Shown: positions 1 to 5,022 of the stretch, one piece after another
Numbering within the stretch: position 1 is the first letter of the stretch
Layout of the letters: each line of letters opens with the position of its first letter
Origin: Bacillota bacterium
Lineage (GTDB): Bacteria > Bacillota > Clostridia > Oscillospirales > Ruminococcaceae
NCBI GenBank assembly: GCA_023395695.1
Contig: JAEWYJ010000068.1
Coordinates: 1 to 5,215 of the forward strand
Direction of reading: 5' to 3'
DNA length: 5,215 nt
Made by a program: the position numbers and the translations under genes
Notes under the pieces: model-generated
Told to the model about the DNA's origin: nothing
The model's database searches: none
What the model saw: only the letters and a program-made list of their open reading frames with translations

Positions 1-304
1 ATGCCTGAACATCAGGCGAAACAGTAGAAAGATGACTCAGATTGTTGCTGTCGCTGCCATCCGGCACCGTCTTAAGATATTCGGTATCGCCCCGGGGGGC
101 AATGCCCACGCCTTTAATGCCGCCCTGACGCGCCAGCGCAACGGCCTGCGCTTTGTCGAGAATGGTTTCGTCCGAGAGCTGATAACCTGTCACCTTCCCG
201 CTTTTCTTGACAAGTGCGGTAATGCTTTTGGCGTCGGGCGCGGGTGTAGGAATTTGATCCAGCGTATTTTTTGCCAGAGCTTGCTGTTCGTCATGTTGCG
301 CCAT
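1..304 (-). CDS. DUF3892 domain protein, C-terminus outside the window
   Basis: This is a partial gene: 101 codons are visible from the ATG at 304, and the frame is still open at the left edge. Residues about 27-84 match my recollection of the DUF3892 pattern: an ITALVKKSG strand, then GYQLSD, a helix with QAVALARQGG, then IKGVGIAPRGDTEYLKTVPDG. The function of this family is unknown; members are small, probably cytoplasmic proteins found widely in Firmicutes. The first 25 residues are rich in Q, A and P and look disordered. The start is well supported by an AGGAGG ribosome binding site at 312-317, 7 nt from the ATG. The visible part already exceeds a minimal DUF3892 domain, so a C-terminal extension is likely. 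I could not find a convincing promoter in front of it. It may be transcribed alone or by readthrough from gltS. The family call is fairly secure and the role is unknown. Confidence 0.85.
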   Translation of the reverse strand, partial: MAQHDEQQALAKNTLDQIPTPAPDAKSITALVKKSGKVTGYQLSDETILDKAQAVALARQGGIKGVGIAPRGDTEYLKTVPDGSDSNNLSHLSTVSPDVQA

Positions 305-545
305 AAAAAAACCTCCTTTGCTTTTGGTTAGTTTATGCGCTTGTATGCGATTTATCGGTTGCGTCTGCCGTCAAAAACAGGCAATGGGTTCAGACAAGCT
401 ATAATTTTTACGGCTGGCGCGATAAAAAACGTCTTTAAAGCCGCCACTTATAGACATTCCCCAGTTCAACCGGACGCAAAATTGGCTTTGAGCAAACTGG
501 TTATGGATTGCATCAGCAATTTCTTCTCCGGCGTCTTTTGCCTGA

Positions 546-559
546 ATCCCATATGGGAT
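546..559. promoter_or_regulatory. Perfect 14-bp palindrome, possible operator
   Basis: ATCCCATATGGGAT is identical to its own reverse complement over all 14 bases. It lies between gltS and the DUF3892 gene, about 240 bp upstream of the latter. Short perfect dyads of this kind are typical of sites for dimeric regulators, but no partner is known and one copy proves little. A chance palindrome is possible. Confidence 0.25.
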
Positions 560-589
560 CAGCATTGAGAGTAAAAGGCCTGAAAACGT

Positions 590-640
590 GGGGCCTTGCC
601 ACCTTAAACGGCATAAAGCCCTTCAAAGCAGCAAGGCCCC
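590..640 (-). terminator. Candidate hairpin terminator of gltS
   Basis: A perfect 10-bp inverted repeat, GGGGCCTTGC at 590-599 and GCAAGGCCCC at 631-640, begins 16 bp after the gltS stop codon. The loop is 31 nt and contains a small internal GGC/GCC hairpin. The sequence after the stem on the minus strand has only a short TTTT run. It is therefore not a textbook intrinsic terminator and could instead protect the 3' end of the mRNA. Confidence 0.45.
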
Positions 641-655
641 GGCAGAAAGCACACG

Positions 656-1855
656 CTATTTTAATGCGTTAATAAAGAACAGAACGATAAAGGAATTAAC
701 AAAGTCTATAAACAGTCCGCCGACAATCGGAAGGACGAAGAACGCTTTCGGGGATGAGCCATATTTATTAACAACTGCGGTCATGTTGGCAACGCCGTTG
801 GGGGTTGCACCCATGCCAAAGCCGCAGTGACCGGCGGCCAGAACAGCGGCATCGTAGTCGCTGCCCATGACCTTAAAGCTGACAAAGACAGAGAACAGAC
901 CCATGAGAACCACCTGCACCAACAGAATAACCGCCATCGGCAGCGCCAGACCGGCCAGCTCCCAGAGCTTTAAAGACATAAGCGCCTGCGCGAGAAAAAC
1001 AGCCAGAAAAATGTCGCCCAGCGCCTGTATTTCGGCAAAGCGAATCTCTTTGGAGGTGCCGTCCTTGAATATGTTGCGCATGCAGGCCGCCACGAGCATG
1101 GAGCCGATATAGGCCGGTACGGTCAGCCCGGTCAGAGCAATCGCCTTAGAAACATAGCTGCCAATGCCCATCGCAATGGCGATCTGGAAAAACGCCGTGG
1201 ACAGATGACCACTGCTTAAAATAACCTTCTTTTCCTCAAGCACGCCGGTATCTGCCGATATTGCACCGGTTGCATCGGCCTTCAGGCCTCTTTTACGAAT
1301 CAGCCGGTTGGCAATGGGGCCGCCCATAAGGCTGCCGCTAATCAGGCCAAAGGTTGCCGTCGCTACCGCAATGGTAGAAGCGCCCGCGAGGCCGGCTTCC
1401 TCTATCATCGGGCCAAACGCAGCGGAGGTGCCGTGCCCGCCGGTCATAGGCACCGAGCCGACCGCTACACCCAGCAACGGATTCTCCCCCAGAAGCGCGG
1501 CCACGCCGGCGCCGGCTGCATTCTGAAAGATGCACAGCAGGCTGGCCGCCGCCAGAAATACAATAACTGCGACCGAGCCTTTTTTAAGAATAGACAAGCT
1601 TGCGCCGAAGCCCACCGTCGTAAAGAAACAGATCATAAAAAAGCTCTGCAAGCCGGTGTCGAGCGTAATGGTTGCCATTCCGCTAACGTTCATAGCCAGA
1701 TTCAGCAACGAAAACAACAGACCGCCCACAACCGGGGCCGGTATACAGAATTTGTTTAAAAAGCCGATTTTTTCGACCAGAAATTTTCCAATCAATAAAA
1801 CGACTACCGAGAGACCAAAGGTTTCAATCAAATTAAAGGACAGCGTCATAGACAT
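656..1855 (-). CDS. gltS: Sodium/glutamate symporter, GltS family
   Basis: An inner-membrane carrier that, by family, imports glutamate with sodium ions. The 399-residue product is almost the length I recall for E. coli GltS (about 400). Two GltS signatures are present, one per half: GSVPMTGGHGTSAAFGP at residues 133-149 and GHCGFGMGATPNGVANM at 342-358. These correspond to the glycine-rich re-entrant loops of the two inverted halves. About ten hydrophobic segments surround them, and a charged cytoplasmic stretch lies at about residues 184-212. The frame stays open for 47 more codons upstream, but that extension (ESARACFFSFPPQ and onward) is not membrane-like. A GGAGAGG site at 1860-1866 fits the ATG at 1855; an ATG at 1849 is also possible. 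The gene lies downstream of a GlnK/GlnL-like two-component operon in the same direction but is separated from it by a strong terminator, so it has its own promoter. Substrate is inferred from the family. Confidence 0.95.
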   Translation of the reverse strand: MSMTLSFNLIETFGLSVVVLLIGKFLVEKIGFLNKFCIPAPVVGGLLFSLLNLAMNVSGMATITLDTGLQSFFMICFFTTVGFGASLSILKKGSVAVIVFLAAASLLCIFQNAAGAGVAALLGENPLLGVAVGSVPMTGGHGTSAAFGPMIEEAGLAGASTIAVATATFGLISGSLMGGPIANRLIRKRGLKADATGAISADTGVLEEKKVILSSGHLSTAFFQIAIAMGIGSYVSKAIALTGLTVPAYIGSMLVAACMRNIFKDGTSKEIRFAEIQALGDIFLAVFLAQALMSLKLWELAGLALPMAVILLVQVVLMGLFSVFVSFKVMGSDYDAAVLAAGHCGFGMGATPNGVANMTAVVNKYGSSPKAFFVLPIVGGLFIDFVNSFIVLFFINALK

Positions 1856-1859
1856 AATT

Positions 1860-1866
1860 CCTCTCC
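1860..1866 (-). promoter_or_regulatory. Ribosome binding site that sets the gltS start
   Basis: GGAGAGG on the minus strand lies 4 nt from the ATG at 1855 (7 nt counted from GGAG) and 10 nt from the ATG at 1849. It supports one of these starts over the longest open frame. It lies directly after the T6 run of the leader hairpin, so folding of the leader could affect its accessibility. Confidence 0.75.
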
Positions 1867-1868
1867 AT

Positions 1869-2049
1869 AAAAAATTCGTTGCCGGGTCAACGGCCTTAGC
1901 CGTTCCTGCGGTGGGTATGCGGTCGGTTGCAAGGTCCCTTGCCGCAATGTACTGCGGCGGAAAGCTGAAAAAACAAGCCCGGGCGCTTTCCCCCAAAGCA
2001 GCCCTCTGTGCCTGGATGCGACATGCGTTTCAAAAAGCTTTGCGTCGCA
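1869..2049 (-). promoter_or_regulatory. Structured 5' leader of gltS, possible attenuator
   Basis: Several inverted repeats are packed into the 190 bp before gltS. In order of transcription: TGCGAC/GTCGCA (2044-2049 with 2017-2022); GGGC-T-GCTTT/AAAGC-GCCC (2004-1995 with 1989-1981), followed 7 nt later by a T6 run at 1973-1968; GCCGCA/TGCGGC (1958-1953 with 1946-1941); AACGGC/GCCGTT (1904-1899 with 1894-1889); and CGTTG/CAACG (1892-1888 with 1881-1877), followed by AA and T6 at 1874-1869. The last two share bases 1889-1892, so they cannot form together. This is the layout expected of an antiterminator and a terminator, although the final stem has only 5 bp. I recognise no known riboswitch class and no T-box core. 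Function is inference. Confidence 0.4.
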
Positions 2050-2121
2050 CTTTCCATACCATCCGCCCAATACACCCCCCGTTTGGCCGCCTTCGCTTAA
2101 TAAAGCACGGCCTCTGTACGA

Positions 2122-2415
2122 CTATTCTGCCAAAAGCCTGATAGATTGGCCACCGCTTTCCCACTCTGCCGTGGTTTCGTCATTGGCGGGCGTCGGCCCG
2201 TGTGCGACATTGCCGCTGCAGAGCAAAAAAACTGCATGCCAAGCTATTATAGTCAAACCAACAGAAAGCCAAGAAGCCTTGGCGGCCTGTCTCACTTTTC
2301 CGGCGGGATGGCTATAGGCTTTAAACAGAAAGTCCGTATCAGGCTCTTGCCCGACAATGCACAGCTTTTCCTGTGTTTGTTCTGAGTTTATCGGCTGTTC
2401 TTCATTTGTCTTCAA
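2122..2415 (-). CDS. Doubtful small ORF, possible one-span membrane protein
   Basis: This frame can be read as 97 residues from a TTG at 2415, with a stop codon 12 codons further upstream. The product would have a polar, glutamate- and glutamine-rich first 40 residues and one hydrophobic segment at about residues 49-67 (WLSVGLTIIAWHAVFLLCSG). A polar tail follows. I recognise no family. There is no ribosome binding site before the TTG and no internal ATG. A GTG at the KVRQAAK position would give about 57 residues with a weak GGAA upstream. A candidate promoter for gltS also lies inside this frame. It could be a decayed or minor gene, or simply leader DNA that happens to be open; I lean towards non-coding. 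Confidence 0.2.
   Translation of the reverse strand: MKTNEEQPINSEQTQEKLCIVGQEPDTDFLFKAYSHPAGKVRQAAKASWLSVGLTIIAWHAVFLLCSGNVAHGPTPANDETTAEWESGGQSIRLLAE
2246..2272 (-). promoter_or_regulatory. Weak candidate promoter for gltS
   Basis: A perfect TATAAT lies at 2251-2246 on the minus strand. The best -35 match upstream is TTGGCT at 2272-2267, only 15 nt away, which is shorter than the usual 16-18 nt. If used, transcription would start near 2239 and give gltS a leader of roughly 385 nt. An activator such as the neighbouring response regulator could compensate for the poor -35, but that is inference. Confidence 0.3.
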
Positions 2416-2501
2416 AATGTGTCGAAAGTCAAAAGCGTTTCTACAATTCTTCTAATCAACCCCCAAGTACTTTTGTGAGTTTTGCCGATGCTTTTTTCCT
2501 T

Positions 2502-2531
2502 AAAAAGCAAAAAACCGCTGCAAAGCAGCGG
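2502..2531 (-). terminator. Intrinsic terminator of the two-component operon
   Basis: CCGCTGC (2515-2521) and GCAGCGG (2525-2531) form a perfect 7-bp GC-rich stem with a 3-nt loop. On the minus strand the stem is followed at once by six T (2514-2509) and, after GC, by five more (2506-2502). This is a textbook Rho-independent terminator. It lies 101 bp after the response regulator stop and separates that operon from gltS. The other strand lacks a T run after the stem, so it works in one direction. Confidence 0.9.
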
Positions 2532-2631
2532 CCTTCGTATCTAAAAAGCTTCAAATCAGATCTATTTAAGCAAATTTTTTATTTTATTTTTATATTTTAC
2601 GTCTTTAAAAGATATGTTTTTTCAAAAAGCC
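2532..2631. other. AT-rich 3' untranslated region of the two-component operon
   Basis: The 100 bp between the response regulator stop and its terminator are strongly AT-rich, especially at 2570-2625, where runs of T dominate the plus strand. I see no gene, no second terminator hairpin and no well-spaced promoter here. The sharp contrast with the GC-rich coding sequence next to it is the main thing to note. Confidence 0.5.
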
Positions 2632-3480
2632 TCAAAGTTCCTCCGCAAGAATCACCATACCGTCGATAAATTTTTTGAGATTCACCTTGCCGCTGGCGCC
2701 CTTGCCCTGCACGCAGGCCATCTCGGCGCGTACCTCGCTAAACGGAAACAGCCGGGAAGCATACTGCACAAAAATGTCGTTGCCGTAGTCCTCAACACCA
2801 AGGCTGGCCAGATGGCGCAGCCCGCGTTCGGCCGCCCGCCGGATGCGCTGCTCGGTCGACTTGGGATTCTCGCCAAGCTGGGTGCAGAGCGCGCGCATCC
2901 CCCCCACCTGCGAGACCGTCTCCCGACGGCGCAGCAGCGCCACACACAGCTCTATAATATCCTTCGAGCCCTTTTCACCCGCCATGCCCAGCTGACTGAG
3001 AATGCTCTTTAAGCGCTGCCGCCACAGCTCCTCACGGCTGGCCGCAGCAACGGTGTGCCCCCCCTGCAGGCCGCCGTGCAGCATGCTTTGAATGCTCGAC
3101 AGGGTACGCTCGTGCTCAATCTGCCGCGCCACATTACCGACCACCCGCCGTATTTCAAACAGATTAATAGGCTTGTGGATAAAAAACTCCACCCCCGCCT
3201 CGTAGGCCTTGGCGACCATCTCCTTAGCGCTGACCTGTGAAATCATGATAAAGCGCAGCGAGGCCTGCCGGGCCTTGAGCTCGCGCACCACCTGAATGCC
3301 GTCCATGCCGGGCATCAACAGGTCGATAAGGATTAAATCGGGTGCGCAGGCCGCAACCCGCGCCAGATCGACGCGGCCGTCCTCGGTCGTGCCGCAGACC
3401 TCGCCCAGATTTTCGCCTTCTATAATATCTTCGAGCACAGCCACGACCGTGGGGTCGTCTTCAACGATGTAAATTCGCAT
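2632..3480 (-). CDS. Response regulator, GlnL (YcbB) type
   Basis: A cytoplasmic DNA-binding regulator of 282 residues and partner of the kinase encoded just upstream. Residues 1-120 form a receiver domain: acidic pocket E7, D8 and D9, phospho-acceptor D53 in LLIDLLMPGMDG-like context, S81 in IMISQ and K103 in IHKPIN. A linker helix follows (residues about 115-135). Residues about 150-282 resemble the GlnL/YcbB output domain, which is distantly like the Spo0A effector domain: LGMAGEKGSKDIIELCVALL, then the helix-turn-helix portion PKSTEQRIRRAAERGLRHLA. In B. subtilis, GlnL activates glutamine-use genes; the target here is probably gltS, by position. The ATG at 3480 has a GGAGGAG site 6 nt upstream. 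The open frame reaches 3606, but those extra codons overlap the kinase gene and do not resemble a receiver. The start overlaps the kinase end by 20 bp, implying coupled translation. Confidence 0.93.
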   Translation of the reverse strand: MRIYIVEDDPTVVAVLEDIIEGENLGEVCGTTEDGRVDLARVAACAPDLILIDLLMPGMDGIQVVRELKARQASLRFIMISQVSAKEMVAKAYEAGVEFFIHKPINLFEIRRVVGNVARQIEHERTLSSIQSMLHGGLQGGHTVAAASREELWRQRLKSILSQLGMAGEKGSKDIIELCVALLRRRETVSQVGGMRALCTQLGENPKSTEQRIRRAAERGLRHLASLGVEDYGNDIFVQYASRLFPFSEVRAEMACVQGKGASGKVNLKKFIDGMVILAEEL

Positions 3481-4804
3481 AATTCTCCTCCAACTGCGTG
3501 CGTGGAATGCGCACCAAAAAACGGCAGCCGTGCCCCTGCACCGTTTCCATCGCAACCGAACCGCCCAGCTCCTCGGTAAGCGACCGCACTGCGGCAAGCC
3601 CCACACCGCGGTTGATATCGCCGGTCACCGGATTAAACTTGGTCGAATAGCCGATGCTAAAAATCTTATCCCGCATGCGCGGCGGCACCCCCGGCCCATC
3701 GTCCTCCACTCTGAAAACAATGCTGTCTCCCGCCAAAAATTCCTCGACCTTAATGGCGCCGCTCATATCCGCCTGCTCAAGCGCCTCAATGGCATTGGTG
3801 ACAAGATTACGCAGAATGGACATAAGCCGATGATGCTCACGGGTTACAAACGGGTGGTCCGTTTGGATAAACACCCGAATTTTCTGCGGCTTCTGCCGAT
3901 CAAAGGTCTTGCGGGCCGACTCCTTTAAAATGCTCATTAAATCTGAGATGTGCATAACCTCGCGGTCGTAGGCGGCCTCCACCTCAGCTTCAATGCCCCT
4001 TAAAATACGCAGATGCCCCTTTTTAACCTCATGCACGTCCCGCGCAATAGCCAGCGCAAGCTGCCGGTTCTGATCCGGCGCCGACACCGCGCCGTCCGTA
4101 AGCCCCTCGTACAGCTCATAGGCCTTGCCCATGACCTGTTCAATATCCCCCGCGGCCTTTTTAAGAAAATAAAGCTCGTCCTTAAGCTGTGCCGTCATAA
4201 GAAACAGGCGCTGGTAACGCCGCTCGCGCTCCTCAAGCAACAGCAGCCGCCGGTAGTAGCCCAGCCACCAAAGCAGGCCGGTGGCGCACACCGACCGCAC
4301 CAGCGCCACCGCACCCAATATCAGATAAAATCCGGAAGGCTGTACCCCGTAGCGAAACCCCGACGAAAGCCCGATCTCCACAAGGTTAGAGAGCATGTCC
4401 GCCACAAAGCAGGCCAGCCAAAAGCGCAGCAGCGGCCGTTTGCCACGGCCGGACAGCAACAGGAACAGCGTGTCGTAGCAAAGATAAAACAATGCCCCCG
4501 GCAGCGCCGCCAGCGCAGCGGCGTACAGCGCCTGCCCCACAATCCACGCCACAAAAACGCGGGAAAACCAAACAATGCAGGCCGTCACCGCACCCGCCGC
4601 CGGTACATGGCGCATGGGCAACAGCTTTACAAGCAAAACAGGGTATAAGATAACCGCGCCCGAAAAGCGAAAGCCGCCCACTCCGGGCAAAAGATAAAGC
4701 TGTGACGTAAACGCCACCGCCACGCCGACAAGCAAAACACGAATAAGCGGGCTGTTAAGCGCCGCTTTGCCCCGCCCAAATATATGGTTTTGCCATTGCG
4801 CCAC
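3461..4804 (-). CDS. Membrane sensor histidine kinase, GlnK (YcbA) type
   Basis: A 447-residue membrane kinase that would phosphorylate the response regulator whose gene overlaps its end. Residues about 20-183 hold roughly six hydrophobic segments with very short loops, so there is no sizeable extracellular sensor domain. A charged, coiled-coil-like helix follows (about 184-235). The likely phospho-acceptor is H258 in ARDVHEVKKGH, an H-box of the GlnK kind. The ATPase domain shows N337 in the N box (LRNLVTNAIEAL), D368-x-G-x-G in EDDGPGVP at 367-374, IFSIGYSTK at 381-389 and GVGL at 400-403. All catalytic elements appear intact. The start is a GTG; an in-frame TGA lies 3 codons upstream and the next in-frame ATG is at residue 64, so GTG is the only sensible choice. 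GGGAAG at 4814-4819 is the probable ribosome binding site. The signal is unknown; glutamate or glutamine is inferred from the family and from gltS nearby. Confidence 0.93.
   Translation of the reverse strand: MAQWQNHIFGRGKAALNSPLIRVLLVGVAVAFTSQLYLLPGVGGFRFSGAVILYPVLLVKLLPMRHVPAAGAVTACIVWFSRVFVAWIVGQALYAAALAALPGALFYLCYDTLFLLLSGRGKRPLLRFWLACFVADMLSNLVEIGLSSGFRYGVQPSGFYLILGAVALVRSVCATGLLWWLGYYRRLLLLEERERRYQRLFLMTAQLKDELYFLKKAAGDIEQVMGKAYELYEGLTDGAVSAPDQNRQLALAIARDVHEVKKGHLRILRGIEAEVEAAYDREVMHISDLMSILKESARKTFDRQKPQKIRVFIQTDHPFVTREHHRLMSILRNLVTNAIEALEQADMSGAIKVEEFLAGDSIVFRVEDDGPGVPPRMRDKIFSIGYSTKFNPVTGDINRGVGLAAVRSLTEELGGSVAMETVQGHGCRFLVRIPRTQLEENYANLHR
3485..3491 (-). promoter_or_regulatory. Ribosome binding site that sets the response regulator start
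   Basis: GGAGGAG on the minus strand lies inside the last codons of the kinase gene, with 6 nt between GGAGG and the ATG at 3480. This strong site fixes the start and argues against the longer reading from 3606. Its position within the upstream gene fits translational coupling. Confidence 0.85.
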
Positions 4805-4838
4805 TCGCGTTCACTTCCCGTAAGTTTTTTGTATTTTT

Positions 4839-4867
4839 ATCATATCCTCTTTTTTTTCGTGCGTCAA
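4839..4867 (-). promoter_or_regulatory. Housekeeping-type promoter of the two-component operon
   Basis: On the minus strand, TTGACG (4867-4862) and TATGAT (4844-4839) are separated by exactly 17 nt, each differing from the consensus by one base. The spacer holds a run of eight A. Transcription should start near 4832, giving a 5' leader of about 28 nt before the GTG at 4804. The match is strong enough to predict steady expression without an activator. Confidence 0.8.
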
Positions 4868-4949
4868 ACCTCTTTTTGGCAGCCGCGGCCGGCCCATGAT
4901 TGCGCACAGCTATACTATGCCCCGGATAACCCGCCTTTTTTCTAAAACA

Positions 4950-4971
4950 CGTTTTGCAAGCGCCGTTTTGT
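4950..4971 (+). promoter_or_regulatory. Direct repeat of CGTTTTG, possible regulator site
   Basis: CGTTTTG occurs at 4950-4956 and again at 4964-4970, a period of 14 bp. This lies about 85-105 bp upstream of the -35 box of the kinase promoter. The first copy also overlaps AAAAC-AC-GTTTT, a short dyad at 4944-4955. The repeats resemble the TTTTGT-type direct repeats I recall for B. subtilis GlnL, but the spacing differs. Autoregulation is a guess. Confidence 0.25.
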
Positions 4972-4975
4972 GCAG

Positions 4976-5011
4976 GCCGCACGCCGGCGTCAATAATCTT
5001 CCCCGTGCGGC
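4976..5011 (-). terminator. Hairpin after the XRE gene, possible terminator
   Basis: GCCGCACG (4976-4983) and CGTGCGGC (5004-5011) form a perfect 8-bp stem with a 20-nt loop, starting 11 bp after the XRE stop. The 10-bp palindrome ACGCCGGCGT (4981-4990) overlaps one arm. No T run follows on the minus strand, so termination would be imperfect or the hairpin may serve mRNA stability. Confidence 0.35.
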
Positions 5012-5022
5012 ATCAGCTTTAA

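Larger units (their letters stand above)
305..655. other. Intergenic region between gltS and the DUF3892 gene
   Basis: These 351 bp separate the end of gltS from the DUF3892 start. They contain a hairpin with a 10-bp stem just after gltS, a perfect 14-bp palindrome at 546-559 and the AGGAGG site at 312-317. A 64-codon frame on the minus strand (565-371) is open but has no ribosome binding site and no family I recognise, so I do not call it a gene. A TTGACG at 374-369 resembles a -35 box, but no good -10 lies at the right distance. The promoter of the DUF3892 gene is therefore not identified. Confidence 0.6.

Noticed and set aside
3..17. Inverted repeat GCCTGA-ACA-TCAGGC at the left edge
   Set aside because: It lies inside the DUF3892 reading frame and is not followed by a T run on either strand, so it is probably just coding sequence.
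371..565. Minus-strand 64-codon frame between gltS and the DUF3892 gene
   Set aside because: It has no ribosome binding site and no family resemblance, and the open frame extends upstream through the gltS terminator hairpin. Chance or relic is more likely.
1856..1996. N-terminal extension of GltS by 47 residues
   Set aside because: The extension is not membrane-like, the family is about 400 residues long, and a good ribosome binding site lies right before the ATG at 1855.
1530..2141. Plus-strand open frame of 203 codons across the gltS 5' end
   Set aside because: It is opposite the GltS coding sequence and leader, has no ribosome binding site I can see and no recognisable domain.
1856..2250. 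T-box or known amino-acid riboswitch in the gltS leader
   Set aside because: I looked for the GGGTGG-ACCGCG core of T-boxes and found none, and I recognise no other known riboswitch consensus.
2223..2250. Sigma-54 promoter (GG-N10-GC type) upstream of gltS
   Set aside because: TTGGCAT and TTTGCTC are present, but the GG to GC spacing is 14 rather than 10 nt.
3481..3606. N-terminal extension of the response regulator
   Set aside because: It overlaps the kinase gene in another frame. The receiver domain begins exactly at MRIYIVEDD, with a GGAGGAG site in front.
4013..4648. Plus-strand open frame of 211 codons opposite the kinase gene
   Set aside because: It is highly basic and rich in Q, R and P, with no recognisable domain, and it mirrors a well-supported kinase gene on the other strand.
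4755..4982. Minus-strand 75-codon frame overlapping the kinase start
   Set aside because: It runs through the kinase promoter and has a basic composition without any recognisable domain.
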